Shown here one piece after another: positions 35,415-47,396 of a DNA stretch of 64,000 nucleotides. The DNA is from Variovorax flavidus. GTDB lineage: Bacteria > Pseudomonadota > Gammaproteobacteria > Burkholderiales > Burkholderiaceae_C. The notes beneath the pieces are model-generated. The model saw only the letters and a program-made list of their open reading frames with translations. It did no database searches and was not told the origin of the DNA. Where the stretch lies: NCBI RefSeq assembly GCF_030317145.1, contig NZ_JASZYE010000001.1, positions 806,001 to 870,000 on the forward strand, in the 5' to 3' direction. The translations under genes and the position numbers were made by a program. How positions within the stretch are numbered: the stretch's first letter is position 1; every line of letters begins with the position of its first letter.

Positions 35415-36653
35415 TCAGGGGCTCGGCCGCTTCATTTCGCACGAGGTGGGCGTGCTGGCCACGTAGGGCTCGTAGTACTTCACCGGGACGAAGGTGTAGC
35501 CCGTGCCTTCGGAGTCGATCGGGTACTTGCCGCCCGCCTTCTCCCACTTCGCTATGTAGAGGCCCTGCTGCAGCTGGTGGTCAGCCTTGCGCACCTCGAC
35601 TTCGCCATTGAAGCTCTTGAACTTCATGCCTTCCAGCGCCGCGGCCACCTTGACCGGGTCGGTCGACTTGGCCTTGACGAAACCATCGGTGAGCATCTGC
35701 AGCGTCGTGTAGGCCGCCGACGTGTAGAGGTCTTCCTTGAACTTCTTGTTGAAGGCCACGGCCAGGCGCTCGATGTCGCCGCCCATGTTGTAGTGGCCGT
35801 AACCGACCTGATACACCTTGCCCGCAGACGCCGAGCCCATGGCCGTCGGCGTACCGCTCACGGTGCCGTAGTAGGTATAGAACTTGACGTTGTTCAGGCC
35901 GGCGTCGTTGGCGGCCTTGATCAGCAGCGCCAGGTCCGAACCCCAGTTGCCGGTGATCACCGTGTCGGCGCCGGAGGCCTTGATCTTGGCGATGTACGGC
36001 GCGAAGTCGCGCACCTGCGCCAGCGGATGGAGATCCTCACCGACGATCTGCACGTCAGGACGCTTACGGGCCAGGTTTTCCTTGGCGAACTTCGCAACCT
36101 GCACGCCGTGCGAATAGTTCTGGTTGAGCAGGTAGACCTTCTTGACGTCCGGCTGGTCCTTCATGAAGGTGGTCAGCGCTTCCATCTTCATGGAAGTGTC
36201 GGCGTCCATGCGGAAATGCCAGTAGCTGCACTTGCTGTTGGTCAGGTCGGGGTCGACCGCCGCATAGTTGACGTACAGCACTTCCTTGCCGGGATTGCGC
36301 GCGTTGTTCTTCTCGATCGCATCGATGATCGCGAGCGCCGGGCCGGAGCCGTTGCCCTGCACGACGTAGCGGGCGCCCTGATCCTGTGCCGAGCGCAGCG
36401 CGCTGGTGGTTTCCTGCGGGCTGAGCTTGTTGTCGATGCCGATGATCTCGAACTTCACGCCCGCGGCGTTCTTCTTGTTGAACTCCTCGGCCAGGAACTG
36501 GAAGGTCTTGAGCTGGTTGGTTCCGACTGCGGCCATCAGACCCGACAGCGGGTCGAGCCAGGCAATCTTCACGGTTTCACCCTTTTGGGCCAGAGCGCCG
36601 GTGGCGGTGGCTGCGAGGACGGCGGCAGTTGCGATTTTCAGAGCGAATTTCAT
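35415..36653 (-). CDS. livK: Liv/HAAT-family ABC transporter substrate-binding protein
   Basis: A 412-residue periplasmic protein with a Sec signal (cleavage expected after ALA, residue 22). The mature part is a type I periplasmic-binding fold: VKIAWLDPLSGLMAAVG at the start, DNKLSPQETTSALRSAQDQGARYVV near 77-102 and VITGNWGSDLALLIKAANDAG near 230-250. It is longer than LivK/LivJ (about 370), similar to members that bind aromatic or aliphatic acids. ATG 36653 has an AGGAG site 6 nt upstream. It is the first liv gene, 181 bp downstream of the acyl-CoA ligase gene, which points to a carboxylic acid ligand. Confidence 0.92.
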   Translation of the reverse strand: MKFALKIATAAVLAATATGALAQKGETVKIAWLDPLSGLMAAVGTNQLKTFQFLAEEFNKKNAAGVKFEIIGIDNKLSPQETTSALRSAQDQGARYVVQGNGSGPALAIIDAIEKNNARNPGKEVLYVNYAAVDPDLTNSKCSYWHFRMDADTSMKMEALTTFMKDQPDVKKVYLLNQNYSHGVQVAKFAKENLARKRPDVQIVGEDLHPLAQVRDFAPYIAKIKASGADTVITGNWGSDLALLIKAANDAGLNNVKFYTYYGTVSGTPTAMGSASAGKVYQVGYGHYNMGGDIERLAVAFNKKFKEDLYTSAAYTTLQMLTDGFVKAKSTDPVKVAAALEGMKFKSFNGEVEVRKADHQLQQGLYIAKWEKAGGKYPIDSEGTGYTFVPVKYYEPYVASTPTSCEMKRPSP

Positions 36654-36684
36654 TCCGTATCTCCTGGTCATGCTGTCAGTGCGA

Positions 36685-36714
36685 GGCGAGGTTACAAGCC
36701 TTTGGAACCTCGCC
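36685..36714. promoter_or_regulatory. Perfect 9-bp inverted repeat upstream of livK
   Basis: GGCGAGGTT (36685-36693) and AACCTCGCC (36706-36714) flank a 12-bp centre, 32 nt upstream of livK. It also lies downstream of the acyl-CoA ligase stop, but no T-run follows the stem in that direction. I read it as an operator candidate for the liv operon, with a weak terminator as the alternative. Confidence 0.45.
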
Positions 36715-36834
36715 CGTCAGGGAATGCCCGTAAGGAATCGGCCGCGGAGGCCGTTTCTATCACCCATGCGACAGAGCACATCCGGCATGTGCTACCCGCC
36801 GGTAGGATGCACCCGGAAATCCGGGCCTGCCCAC

Positions 36835-38478
<1,644 letters not shown>

Positions 38479-38627
38479 CTATTGGCTCCTGTGGAAATGG
38501 GCTTCAGAAATGAAGGGCAATACGATGTGATCATCGGCTGCCCTGTAACGACCCTGAGGTTCGCTCAGTTTCGGATCGTCACACAATGTCAGAAACCCGC
38601 AGTGCCCGGTCCGAAAACGGCAGTTGG

Positions 38628-38661
38628 CCCGTGCGGGACGGGGTTGGCGCCCGTGCGGGAC
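38628..38661. repeat. Tandem CCCGTGCGGGAC repeat in the selO leader
   Basis: The 12-bp word CCCGTGCGGGAC occurs at 38628-38639 and again at 38650-38661, one start 22 bp after the other (about two helical turns). Each copy contains the palindrome CCCG-TG-CGGG. The second copy runs into the -10-like GACAAT. The spacing and dyads suggest paired binding sites for a dimeric regulator controlling the selO operon. Confidence 0.4.
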
Positions 38662-38664
38662 AAT
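38659..38664 (+). promoter_or_regulatory. Candidate -10 box (GACAAT) for the selO operon
   Basis: GACAAT ends 7 nt before the selO ATG with no Shine-Dalgarno between them, so a transcript from it would begin at or next to the start codon. A convincing -35 hexamer is not visible. Confidence 0.35.
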
Positions 38665-38671
38665 CCACGCC

Positions 38672-40153
38672 ATGAGCTTGCTAGTAGACGAAGCGGATGT
38701 CGTAGACCTCGGCCTGCGCTGGACCCCAGGGTTTTCAGCGCTCGGGCCTGAATTCTTCACCGAACTCCATCCCAGCCCCTTGCCCGATCCCTATTGGGTC
38801 GGCCGCAGCGCAGCGGTTGCACGCGAGCTTGGCCTGGCCGATTCCTGGCTGCATTCGGCCGAAGGGCTGGCGGCTTTCACCGGCAACGCAGCAATCGCCG
38901 GAACGCGGCCGCTGGCCAGCGTCTACAGCGGCCACCAGTTCGGCGTCTGGGCCGGCCAGCTCGGCGACGGCCGCGCCATCCTGCTCGGCGAAACGGCCGG
39001 CGGGCTGGAAGTTCAACTCAAAGGCAGCGGCCTGACGCCCTATTCCCGCATGGGCGACGGGCGCGCCGTGCTGCGGTCGAGCATTCGCGAGTTCCTGTGC
39101 AGCGAGGCGATGCATGCGCTGGGCATCCCGACCACCCGCGCACTGTGCGTGACCGGCTCGGACGCCCGCGTGCGCCGCGAGGAGCTCGAAACCGCGGCAG
39201 TCGTCACGCGCGTAGCGCCGACATTCATTCGTTTCGGCCATTTCGAGCACTTCGCCGCCAACCAGCGCGACGACGAACTCCGCGCGCTGGCCGACTACGT
39301 CATCGACCGCTACTACCCCGCTTGCCGCACGACGGAACGCTTCAACGGCAACGCCTACGCTGCGCTACTGGAAACGGTGAGCGAGCGCACAGCGGCGCTG
39401 CTCGCCCAATGGCAGTCGGTCGGCTTTTGCCATGGCGTGATGAACACCGACAACATGAGCATCCTCGGGCTCACCATCGACTTCGGGCCTTTTCAGTTCC
39501 TGGACGGCTTCGATCCGCGCCACATCTGCAACCACAGCGATACGGCCGGCCGCTATGCCTACAACCAGCAGCCCAATGTTGCGTACTGGAATCTCTTCTG
39601 CCTCGCGCAGGCGCTGCTGCCGCTGATCGGCGATCAGGAGATCGCAGTCGCGGCGCTGGAGTCGTACAAGACCGTCTTCCCCGCCGAATTCGAGGCGCGC
39701 ATGCGCGCCAAGCTCGGCCTTGTCGACACAGCGGAATCCGACCGTGCACTGATCGAGGGCGTACTCAAGCTGCTGGCGCAGGAAAAGGTCGACTACACGA
39801 TCTTCTGGCGCCGCCTGTCCGGGCACGTTGCAGGCGACAATCCGGACTCGGTGCGCGATCTCTTCGTTGACCGCGCTGCCTTCGATAACTGGTTGCAATC
39901 GTTTTCGGAGCGCCGCGCCCGGACCCCGGAGGCGCAGTCGGCAGACCTGATGCTCAAGACCAACCCCAAGTTCGTGCTGCGGAACCACCTGGGCCAGCGG
40001 GCGATCGAAGCGGCGCAGCAAAAGGACTTTACCGGCGTATCCACCTTGCTTGCACTGCTCGAAACCCCATTTGCAGAGCATCCTGGCCACGACGACTTCG
40101 CAGGCTTCCCGCCCGACTGGGCCTCCACGATCGAAATCAGCTGTTCATCATGA
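38672..40153 (+). CDS. selO: SelO/YdiU protein adenylyltransferase (AMPylator)
   Basis: A 493-residue SelO pseudokinase-fold enzyme, which transfers AMP from ATP to Ser/Thr/Tyr of redox proteins. The ATP-binding Lys117 (EVQLKGSG), [16 protein letters not shown] near 136-151, the catalytic HGVMNTDN (254-261) and DFGP (270-273) are intact. The C-terminus is SCSS; Cys491 stands where eukaryotic SelO has selenocysteine. ATG 38672 is 7 nt after a GACAAT box. The stop overlaps the msrB start by 4 nt, linking two oxidative-stress functions in one operon. Confidence 0.94.
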   Translation: MSLLVDEADVVDLGLRWTPGFSALGPEFFTELHPSPLPDPYWVGRSAAVARELGLADSWLHSAEGLAAFTGNAAIAGTRPLASVYSGHQFGVWAGQLGDGRAILLGETAGGLEVQLKGSGLTPYSRMGDGRAVLRSSIREFLCSEAMHALGIPTTRALCVTGSDARVRREELETAAVVTRVAPTFIRFGHFEHFAANQRDDELRALADYVIDRYYPACRTTERFNGNAYAALLETVSERTAALLAQWQSVGFCHGVMNTDNMSILGLTIDFGPFQFLDGFDPRHICNHSDTAGRYAYNQQPNVAYWNLFCLAQALLPLIGDQEIAVAALESYKTVFPAEFEARMRAKLGLVDTAESDRALIEGVLKLLAQEKVDYTIFWRRLSGHVAGDNPDSVRDLFVDRAAFDNWLQSFSERRARTPEAQSADLMLKTNPKFVLRNHLGQRAIEAAQQKDFTGVSTLLALLETPFAEHPGHDDFAGFPPDWASTIEISCSS

Positions 40154-40560
40154 CTTCACCCATCCAGAAGACCGACGCCGAATGGAAGGCCCTCCTCGCT
40201 GAAAAAGGCGCGGAACGCGGCGCCTTCGAGGTCACGCGCCATGCCGCCACCGAACGCCCCTTTACCGGCAAGTACGAAGCCCACTGGGAAGACGGCAGCT
40301 ACCACTGCATCTGCTGCGGCGCCAAGCTGTTCGAGTCGGCCACGAAGTTCGACGCCGGCTGCGGATGGCCCAGCTTTTCGCAGGAAGCCGTGCCGGGCGC
40401 GATCCGCAACATCATCGACCGCTCGCACGGCATGGTGCGCACCGAGAACGTGTGCGCCAATTGCGGTGCCCACCTCGGCCACGTGTTTCCGGACGGGCCG
40501 ACCGAGACCGGCCTGCGCTACTGCATGAACTCGGCCTCGCTCGATTTCCAGAAAAAATGA
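40150..40560 (+). CDS. msrB: Peptide-methionine (R)-S-oxide reductase
   Basis: A 136-residue MsrB. The structural zinc ligands are Cys53/Cys56 and Cys102/Cys105, and the catalytic Cys125 lies in [17 protein letters not shown] and SHGMVRTE are the conserved substrate-binding segments. It reduces methionine-R-sulfoxide in proteins, with thioredoxin as reductant. A resolving Cys is not obvious besides Cys55. It is translationally coupled on both sides (ATGA overlaps with selO and yciB). No signal peptide, so cytoplasmic. Confidence 0.96.
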   Translation: MTSPIQKTDAEWKALLAEKGAERGAFEVTRHAATERPFTGKYEAHWEDGSYHCICCGAKLFESATKFDAGCGWPSFSQEAVPGAIRNIIDRSHGMVRTENVCANCGAHLGHVFPDGPTETGLRYCMNSASLDFQKK

Positions 40561-41096
40561 AACTGATCCTCGACTTCTTCCCGATCCTGCTGTTCTTCGG
40601 CGCGTTCAAGCTCTATGACATCTACACCGCCACCGGGGTGCTGATGGCAGGTACGGTCATCCAGATGGCCATCATCTGGTTCACGGAGCGCAAGCTGCTG
40701 CCGATGCAGAAAGCCACGCTGGTGCTGATCCTGCTGTTCGGCACGCTCACGCTGGCGCTGCACGACGATCGCTTCATCAAGTGGAAACCGACGGTGCTGT
40801 ACGGCGCGATGGCGCTGGCGCTGGCCGTGGCGCTGTGGGGATTCAAGAAGAACTTCCTCAAGATGCTGCTGGGTGCGCAACTGGAGTTGCCCACGAACAT
40901 CTGGGGGCGCCTCAATGTGGCGTGGATCGCGTATTGCCTTTTCATGGCCGTGATCAACGGTTACGTGGCGGCGTATTTCAGCACTGAGGCATGGGTCAAC
41001 TTCAAGTTGTGGGGCTATGTGTTCCCGATCGTCTTCCTAGTGGCTCAGGGCCTCTATATCTCCCCGTACCTCAAGTCTGACAAGCCCGCGGCATGA
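40557..41096 (+). CDS. yciB: Septation protein A / YciB family membrane protein
   Basis: A 179-residue polytopic protein opening with [29 protein letters not shown] sequence, with five to six predicted helices and the family's [23 protein letters not shown] stretch near residues 123-145. YciB/IspZ is linked to septation and cell-envelope integrity in enterobacteria. Its ATG overlaps the msrB stop and its stop overlaps the bolA start, so it is translated within the selO operon. Confidence 0.94.
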   Translation: MKLILDFFPILLFFGAFKLYDIYTATGVLMAGTVIQMAIIWFTERKLLPMQKATLVLILLFGTLTLALHDDRFIKWKPTVLYGAMALALAVALWGFKKNFLKMLLGAQLELPTNIWGRLNVAWIAYCLFMAVINGYVAAYFSTEAWVNFKLWGYVFPIVFLVAQGLYISPYLKSDKPAA

Positions 41097-41356
41097 GTCT
41101 TCCGACTTCCAAGGATCTCGAGGCGCGCCTGCGCGAAGCGCTGCAACCCACCGTGCTCGAAGTGATCGACGAAAGCGCCTCGCATGCCGGCCATGCCGGT
41201 GCCGGCCCCGAGGGCTATGGCACGCATTTCAGGGTGCGCATCGCTTCCCCGCTGTTCGCCGGCAAGCCCCGCGTGGCGCGCCATCGGCTTGTGTATGATG
41301 CGCTGCAACTTTTCATCGCACAGGGCCTTCACGCGATTGCCATCGAGACGCTTTGA
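41093..41356 (+). CDS. bolA: BolA family protein
   Basis: An 87-residue BolA-fold protein. It shows [27 protein letters not shown], the conserved core with the FxG-like KPRVARHR region and the iron-sulfur-ligand His. BolA proteins bind monothiol glutaredoxins with a [2Fe-2S] cluster and influence envelope and stress gene expression. It is the last of four overlapping genes; a 112-bp gap follows before the parvulin gene. Confidence 0.94.
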   Translation: MSLPTSKDLEARLREALQPTVLEVIDESASHAGHAGAGPEGYGTHFRVRIASPLFAGKPRVARHRLVYDALQLFIAQGLHAIAIETL

Positions 41357-41468
41357 AGCGCCTTGATCACTCCCCGCCGCCGCGTGCGGCGAAAATCCCC
41401 CCGTTTTCAATACAAGCGCTTTTCAAAAACAACTGCGCGTTTTCTCCTCCAGGACCGAGGCTCCCTCT

Positions 41469-42254
41469 ATGAAGAAACACATCTTGCAGGCCTTCGCGGC
41501 CGCCGTACTCGTTGGCGCCCTGCCCGTCGCTGCCTTTGCGCAGAACGCGGCCATCGTCAACGGCAAGCCGGTGCCGAAGGCACGCATGGACGTGCTGGCC
41601 CAGCAACTCGCTGCGGCGGGTCGCCCGGTCACGCCCGAGATGCAAAGCCAGTTGCGCGAGGAAGTGATTGCCCGTGAAGTCTTCATGCAAGAGGCCCAGA
41701 AGCAAGGCCTGGACGCCTCCGACGACTACAAGAACCAGCTCGAACTCGCCCGCCAGGCCATCCTGATCCGCCAGCTGTTCGAGAATTTCCGCAAGACCAA
41801 CGCCGTCTCCGACGCCGACGTTCAGGCCGAGTACGACAAGTTCGTCGCCGCCAACAGTGGCAAGGAATTCAAGGCTCGCCACATCCTGGTCGCCACGGAA
41901 GACGAAGCCAAGAAGATCCTCGCCGACCTCAAGAAGGGCGCGAAGTTCGAAGACATCGCCAAGAAGCAAAGCAAGGACCCGGGATCGGGCGCGAACGGTG
42001 GCGATCTGGACTGGGCCGCCCCCGCGAGCTTCGTGCCCGAGTTCTCCGAAGCGATGATCAAGCTCAAGAAGGGCGAGACGACGGCTGCGCCGGTCAAGTC
42101 GCAATTCGGCTATCACATCATCCGCGTGGACGACATTCGTCAGGCTCAACTGCCCAAGCTTGAAGAGGTCAAGCCGCAGATCACGCAGCAGCTGCAACAG
42201 CAACGCCTGCAAAAGTACCAGGAAGACCTGCGCGCCAAGGCAAAGGTCGAATAA
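41469..42254 (+). CDS. Periplasmic parvulin-type peptidylprolyl isomerase
   Basis: A 261-residue PpiC/PrsA-like foldase with a Sec signal peptide (cleavage near AFA-QN, residue 24). A helical SurA-like N-domain (about 25-130) is followed by one parvulin domain (about 135-235) with ARHILVATEDEAKKIL, DPGSGANGGDLDW and FGYHIIRVDD. It catalyses cis-trans isomerisation of Xaa-Pro bonds in exported proteins. It has its own leader of 112 bp with an AT-rich stretch that may hold a promoter, and it ends in a strong terminator. Confidence 0.94.
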   Translation: MKKHILQAFAAAVLVGALPVAAFAQNAAIVNGKPVPKARMDVLAQQLAAAGRPVTPEMQSQLREEVIAREVFMQEAQKQGLDASDDYKNQLELARQAILIRQLFENFRKTNAVSDADVQAEYDKFVAANSGKEFKARHILVATEDEAKKILADLKKGAKFEDIAKKQSKDPGSGANGGDLDWAAPASFVPEFSEAMIKLKKGETTAAPVKSQFGYHIIRVDDIRQAQLPKLEEVKPQITQQLQQQRLQKYQEDLRAKAKVE

Positions 42255-42278
42255 CTCCAGCAGTGCTTCTGGAAATGC

Positions 42279-42306
42279 AAAAAAGCGGCCCCTGGGCCGC
42301 TTTTTT
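42279..42306. terminator. Bidirectional intrinsic terminator
   Basis: A GCGGCCC/GGGCCGC stem (42285-42291 and 42294-42300) with a 2-nt loop is flanked by A6 and T6. It sits between the convergent parvulin and dioxygenase genes and can terminate both. Confidence 0.92.
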
Positions 42307-42317
42307 ATTGCCTCGGC

Positions 42318-43244
42318 TCAGCCCCAAACGACGGATCGCATCGAGATCGAAGCCGATTGGAAATCAGCGTTGAAAAAGCGCGGAGCTTCCTTGTCGTCGA
42401 CGGCACCAGCCGCGTACAGCAATGGAAGGTAGTGATCATGCGTCGGATGCGCCTGGGTCGGGACGGTGCCCAGGCTCTTGAAGTCCGGCAACGCCGCCAA
42501 TTGCCCGTTCTTCAGTTGCCCGCCGACGATCCGGTCGAACTCGATCGCCCAGTCGTACGCCTGGTTCGGCGATGCGTCACGCCGCGTGGCACGCAGGTTG
42601 TGCACGATGTTGCCGCTGCCGACGATCAGCACGCCGCGCTCTCGCAGCGCCTTGAGCTGTTGCCCGATCCTGTAGTGCTCGACCGGCGAGCGGCTGTAGT
42701 CCATGCTCAATTGCATGACCGGGATATCGGCCTGGGGAAACATCGGCTTCAACACGGACCATGTCCCGTGGTCGAAACCCCATTCGGACGCGTCAAGGCC
42801 GAGCGCTGAGCCGCTCAGCGGCTGGCGAACGGCTTGCGCGATTTCCGCGGCCGCGGCTGGCGCACCGGGCGCAGGGTATTGCTGGTCGAAGAGTTCCTGG
42901 GGAAAGCCTCCGAAGTCATGGATGGTTCTCGGCTTTGCCATGCCCGTGAGATACCACCCGCCGCGCGTCAGCCAGTGCGCGGAAACGCAGAGGACGAGCT
43001 GGGGCTTGGGATACCGCCTGCCGAAGTCGGTGCCAAGCGCCTGCCAACTGCGGCGGTAGGCGTTGTCGCCGATGGCATTCATCGGACTGCCGTGGCCGAC
43101 GAACAGGACCGGCATGCGCGGCGACTTCTTCAGCGACCCGAACGCTTCACCTGCACTGGACAAGGATGTCATGCCTGCCAGTGCGCTTCCCAACAGAGCA
43201 CCCGCGCGGAGCATGCCGCGCCGACGGATCCCCGCGTCGATCAC
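42318..43244 (-). CDS. Tat-exported LigB-type (DODA/YgiD) extradiol dioxygenase
   Basis: A 308-residue class III extradiol ring-cleavage dioxygenase of the 4,5-DOPA dioxygenase family. The metal-binding His residues are visible: His51 in FVGHGSPMN, His90 in CVSAHW and a later His in [10 protein letters not shown]. The N-terminus reads [13 protein letters not shown], a twin-arginine signal with a hydrophobic core; YgiD-like proteins are normally cytoplasmic. I chose GTG at 43244 because it forms a GTGA overlap with the purL stop; a GTG further upstream lies inside purL. It is coupled to purL only by this overlap. Confidence 0.85.
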   Translation of the reverse strand: MIDAGIRRRGMLRAGALLGSALAGMTSLSSAGEAFGSLKKSPRMPVLFVGHGSPMNAIGDNAYRRSWQALGTDFGRRYPKPQLVLCVSAHWLTRGGWYLTGMAKPRTIHDFGGFPQELFDQQYPAPGAPAAAAEIAQAVRQPLSGSALGLDASEWGFDHGTWSVLKPMFPQADIPVMQLSMDYSRSPVEHYRIGQQLKALRERGVLIVGSGNIVHNLRATRRDASPNQAYDWAIEFDRIVGGQLKNGQLAALPDFKSLGTVPTQAHPTHDHYLPLLYAAGAVDDKEAPRFFNADFQSASISMRSVVWG

Positions 43245-46200
43245 GCCACCCACTTGCGCGCGTTGCGCCAGATTCGCATCCACGGACTGAGTTTGCTGCG
43301 GTCCCCCGAGGTCCAGCTCATCTGGATGTTGCGGAACACGCGTTCGGGGTGCGGCATCAGCGCCGTGAAGCGGCCGTCAGCGGTGGTCACGGAAGTGAGA
43401 CCGCCCGCACTGCCGTTGGGGTTGAACGGGTAGCGCTCGGTCGTCTGGCCGTGGTTGTCGACGAAACGCATCGCCGCGATGGCTTTGGCCGGGTCGCCAC
43501 GGTGCTTGAAGTTGGCGTAGCCCTCGCCATGCGCCACTGCGATCGGCAGGCGACTGCCGGCCATGCCTGCGAAGAACAGGCTGGGCGAATCGAGCACTTC
43601 GACCATCGACAGCCGCGCCTCGAAGCGCTCGCTCTGGTTGGTCGTGAAGCGCGGCCAGGCTTCGGCACCGGGGATGATGTCGGCCAGCTCAGCGAACATC
43701 TGGCAGCCGTTGCAGACGCCGAGCCCGAAGGTGTCGGCCCGTCCGAAGAAACCCTTGAATTGCTCCGCCAGCTTCGGATTGAAGGTGATGCTGCGCGCCC
43801 AGCCGATGCCGGCGCCCAGGGTGTCGCCGTAGCTGAAGCCGCCGCAGGCGACCACGCCCTTGAAATCGGCCAGGTCCGCCCTGCCCGTCTGCAGATCGGT
43901 CATGTGGACGTCGAAGGCCTCGAAGCCCGCCTCTGTGAAGGCGTAAGCCATCTCGACGTGCGAATTGACACCCTGCTCCCGCAGGATCGCGACCTTGGGC
44001 CTGGCGAGATTCAGGAAAGGCGCTGCGACGTTTTCCGTCACGCCGTCCGCCAGCACCACATGCGCGCCAGGATCCTGCGGATCGCCAGCCGCGCCGTGTT
44101 CGGCATCCGCGCATTCGGGGTTGTCCCGCTCCCGGCAGATCTTCCAGCTGACGGAATCCCAGACCTGATGCAGGTCGCTGAGGTTGGCGCTGAAGACGGA
44201 CTTGGCGTCGCGCCACACCTCGACCTTGCCTTTGCCTGCGTCCATGGCCGAGCTGGCGGGACGCGTCTTGCCGACGAAGTGGCTGTGCGTGCTCAGGCCG
44301 TGCGCGCGCAGGGTCTGCATGACCTCGTTGCGTTCAGCGGTCCGAACCTGGAGCAGCATGCCGAGCTCTTCGTTGAAAAGCGCCTTGAGCGTGAGCTCCT
44401 CGCGGCGGCCGCTGACCTGTCCGGCCCAGTTCTTTGCGTCACCGTACTCGGCCCGGCTGTCGCTGATGCCGTCGCCCTCGGTGACGAGAAGATCGACATT
44501 GAGCGCCACGCCGACATGTCCGGCAAAGGCCATCTCGCACGCGGCCGCGAACAGGCCGCCGTCGCTGCGGTCGTGCATGGCGAGGATCTTGCCTTCGGCG
44601 CGCAACGCGTTGACCGCCGCGACCAGCTTGACGAGGTCTTGCGGATCGTCCAGGTCGGGGACCGTATCGCCGCTCTGCGCCAGCGTCTGCGCCAGGATGC
44701 TTCCCGCCATGCGGTGTTGGCCACGGCCGAGGTCGACCAGCACCAGCGTGGTGTCCGGCTCGTTGGTATCGAGCTGCGGCGTGAGCGTGCCGCGCACGTC
44801 CGCCAGCGTAGCAAAGGCACTCACGATCAGGCTGACGGGAGACGTGACCTTCTTCTGCTCGCCGCCGTCTTGCCATTGCGTGCGCATCGACAGCGAATCC
44901 TTGCCGACCGGGATCGAAATGCCGAGCGCCGGGCACAGCTCCAGGCCCACCGCCTTGACGGTCTCGTAGAGTGCGGCGTCCTCGCCCGGCTCGCCGCAGG
45001 CAGCCATCCAGTTGGCCGACAGCTTGACTCTCGACAACTCGATCGGCGCCGCCAGCAGGTTGGTGATGGCCTCGCCCACCGCCATGCGGCCCGAGGCCGG
45101 CGCGTCGAGGGCTGCGAGCGGCGTGCGCTCGCCCATGCTCATGGCCTCGCCGGCGAAACCCTTGTAGTCGGCCAGCGTCACGGCGCAATCGGCCACGGGC
45201 ACCTGCCAGGGGCCGACCATCTGGTCGCGGTGGCTGAGGCCACCCACGGTGCGGTCGCCGATCGTGATGAGGAAGCGCTTGGATGCAACGGTGGGATGCG
45301 ACAGCACGTCGATCGCGGCCTTCTGCAGGTCCACGCCCGTGAGGTCCAGCGGCTCGAAGCGGCGCTCGACGGTTTTCACGTCGCGCAGCATCTTGGGCGG
45401 CTTGCCCAACAGCACGTCCATTGGCATGTCGACCGGCTGCGCCTCGGCGCCTTCGTCGGCCACGAGCAGCTGGCGGGCCTCGGTCGCGACACCCACGACC
45501 GAAAAGGGGCAGCGCTCACGCTCGCAGAAGGCCCGGAACTGCTCGAGCGATTCGGGTGCGATGGCCAGCACATAGCGCTCCTGGCTTTCGTTGCACCAGA
45601 TTTCCTTCGGCGCCATCCCTGACTCCTCGAGCGGGACGGCGCGCAAGTCGAAGCGTGCGCCCCGGCCGGCATCGTTGGTGAGTTCTGGGAAGGCATTGCT
45701 CAGGCCGCCGGCGCCCACGTCGTGAATCGCGAGGATGGGGTTCCCATCGCCTTGCTGCCAGCAATGGTTAATCACCTCCTGCGCACGGCGTTCGATTTCG
45801 GGGTTGCCGCGTTGCACGGAGTCGAAGTCCAGTTCGGCCGCGTTGGCGCCCGTGGCCATCGAGCTGGCAGCGCTGCCGCCCATGCCGATGCGCATGCCGG
45901 GTCCGCCGAGCTGGATCAGCAAGGCACCGGCCGGAAACTGGATTTTCTTGGTCTGCTTGGCGTCGATGCTGCCGAGCCCGCCCGCGATCATGATCGGCTT
46001 GTGATAGCCGCGCTGTACCGTGTCCCCGTCGCTGCGGATGGCCTGTTCGTATTCGCGAAAGTAGCCCAGGAGGTTGGGGCGGCCGAATTCGTTGTTGAAG
46101 GCCGCGCCGCCCAGAGGGCCCTCCGTCATGATCTGCAGCGGGCTGGCGATGTGGCCCGGCTTGCCGTAGCTGCCTTCTTCCGGCCAGAGCTTCGAGACCG

Positions 46201-47281
46201 TGAAGCCGGTCAGGCCGGCCTTGGGCTTCGAGCCTCGCCCGGTGGCGCCTTCGTCACGGATCTCGCCGCCCGCGCCGGTCGACGCGCCCGGGAAGGGAGA
46301 GATCGCCGTCGGATGGTTGTGCGTCTCGACCTTCATGAGCACGTGGCTCAGGGCGTCCTGCTTCTCGTAGCTACCGGAATCCGACGCAGCCACGAAGCGC
46401 TCGATCTGCGTGCCTTCCATCACCGAAGCGTTGTCGGCGTAGGCGATGACCGTGTGCTGCGGGTTCTGGCGCTCGGTGTGCCGGATCATCGAGAACAGGC
46501 TATGCGGCTGCGCCTGGCCGTCGATGATGAAGTCGGCGTTGAAGATCTTGTGCCGGCAGTGCTCGCTGTTCGCCTGCGCAAACATCATGAGCTCGACATC
46601 GCTCGGGTTGCGGCCGAGGCGGGTGAAGGCGTCGACCAGGTAGTCGATCTCGTCCTCCGCCAGTGCAAGGCCGAAATTCCTGTTGGCCTCGACCAACGCC
46701 GCACGCCCGCCGCCCTGCACGTCGACCTGCGCCATCGGCTGCGCCGGCAGCTCGGCGAAGAGGTTGGCGGCCTGATCGAGCTGGGCCAGGACCGATTCGG
46801 TCATGCGGTCGTGCAGCAGATCGCCGATGGCGGCGAGTTTCTCGCCTTCCAGCGTGGCGGTCTTGCCCAGGGCCTTGTCGAGCAGCGGCGCCTTCAGGCT
46901 CAGGTGGTATTCGGTCACCCGCTCAACGCGGCGCAGCGCGAGGCCGCAATTGTGGGCAATGTCGGTCGCCTTGGACGCCCAGGGCGAGACGGTGCCCAGC
47001 CGCGGGGTGACGACGATGGTCGGGCCCGGCCTGGCCGGCGCGGCGAAGGGTTCGCCATAGCCCAGCAGCGCGGCGAAGCGCTCTTGACCGGCCGCGTCCA
47101 GCGCCGTCTCAGTGACAACCAGATGCACGAAGCGGGCGCTCAGGCCCTCGATGCGCGGATCGACGGCCTGCAGCCGGGGCAGGAGCTGGCGGGCCCGGAA
47201 CTCGCTGAGCGCGCTGCCGCCCTCGAAGAAAGTCACCACAGGGGTCGCGGAATGAGAGAGCGGATTCACGGGCAACGTCAC
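43241..47281 (-). CDS. purL: Phosphoribosylformylglycinamidine synthase
   Basis: A 1346-residue large-type PurL that converts FGAR, glutamine and ATP to FGAM in purine synthesis. The N-terminal adaptor (about 1-200) is followed by two AIR-synthase-like ATP-binding halves ([37 protein letters not shown]) and a C-terminal class I glutamine amidotransferase with Cys in [10 protein letters not shown] and the His-Glu pair in [11 protein letters not shown] prefer GTG 47281 because the frame upstream has no family similarity and crosses the divergent map promoter; another in-frame GTG lies 12 nt downstream. It shares a 115-bp divergent promoter region with map, where a TAAAAT lies on the minus strand near 47366-47371. 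Confidence 0.95.
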   Translation of the reverse strand: MTLPVNPLSHSATPVVTFFEGGSALSEFRARQLLPRLQAVDPRIEGLSARFVHLVVTETALDAAGQERFAALLGYGEPFAAPARPGPTIVVTPRLGTVSPWASKATDIAHNCGLALRRVERVTEYHLSLKAPLLDKALGKTATLEGEKLAAIGDLLHDRMTESVLAQLDQAANLFAELPAQPMAQVDVQGGGRAALVEANRNFGLALAEDEIDYLVDAFTRLGRNPSDVELMMFAQANSEHCRHKIFNADFIIDGQAQPHSLFSMIRHTERQNPQHTVIAYADNASVMEGTQIERFVAASDSGSYEKQDALSHVLMKVETHNHPTAISPFPGASTGAGGEIRDEGATGRGSKPKAGLTGFTVSKLWPEEGSYGKPGHIASPLQIMTEGPLGGAAFNNEFGRPNLLGYFREYEQAIRSDGDTVQRGYHKPIMIAGGLGSIDAKQTKKIQFPAGALLIQLGGPGMRIGMGGSAASSMATGANAAELDFDSVQRGNPEIERRAQEVINHCWQQGDGNPILAIHDVGAGGLSNAFPELTNDAGRGARFDLRAVPLEESGMAPKEIWCNESQERYVLAIAPESLEQFRAFCERERCPFSVVGVATEARQLLVADEGAEAQPVDMPMDVLLGKPPKMLRDVKTVERRFEPLDLTGVDLQKAAIDVLSHPTVASKRFLITIGDRTVGGLSHRDQMVGPWQVPVADCAVTLADYKGFAGEAMSMGERTPLAALDAPASGRMAVGEAITNLLAAPIELSRVKLSANWMAACGEPGEDAALYETVKAVGLELCPALGISIPVGKDSLSMRTQWQDGGEQKKVTSPVSLIVSAFATLADVRGTLTPQLDTNEPDTTLVLVDLGRGQHRMAGSILAQTLAQSGDTVPDLDDPQDLVKLVAAVNALRAEGKILAMHDRSDGGLFAAACEMAFAGHVGVALNVDLLVTEGDGISDSRAEYGDAKNWAGQVSGRREELTLKALFNEELGMLLQVRTAERNEVMQTLRAHGLSTHSHFVGKTRPASSAMDAGKGKVEVWRDAKSVFSANLSDLHQVWDSVSWKICRERDNPECADAEHGAAGDPQDPGAHVVLADGVTENVAAPFLNLARPKVAILREQGVNSHVEMAYAFTEAGFEAFDVHMTDLQTGRADLADFKGVVACGGFSYGDTLGAGIGWARSITFNPKLAEQFKGFFGRADTFGLGVCNGCQMFAELADIIPGAEAWPRFTTNQSERFEARLSMVEVLDSPSLFFAGMAGSRLPIAVAHGEGYANFKHRGDPAKAIAAMRFVDNHGQTTERYPFNPNGSAGGLTSVTTADGRFTALMPHPERVFRNIQMSWTSGDRSKLSPWMRIWRNARKWVA

Positions 47282-47383
47282 AGTCGGATCGGCCGGGTGG
47301 CCGCGTTGAGAATGAAGAGATCGAGGCGGCGGCCGCTGACTGGGGCCATCCGCGCTAACCCTGAATTTTAGCGGCCCGGATGG

Positions 47384-47389
47384 GATAAT
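47384..47389 (+). promoter_or_regulatory. Candidate -10 box (GATAAT) for map
   Basis: GATAAT (5 of 6 to consensus) ends 7 nt before the map ATG, with CTGAAT 17 bp upstream as a partial -35 match. No Shine-Dalgarno sequence fits between, so a leaderless transcript is predicted. Confidence 0.45.
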
Positions 47390-47396
47390 TCCGGGC

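Noticed and set aside
47282..47396. Purine riboswitch upstream of purL
   Set aside because: The 115-bp divergent gap shows no three-way-junction elements or conserved loops, only promoter-like hexamers.
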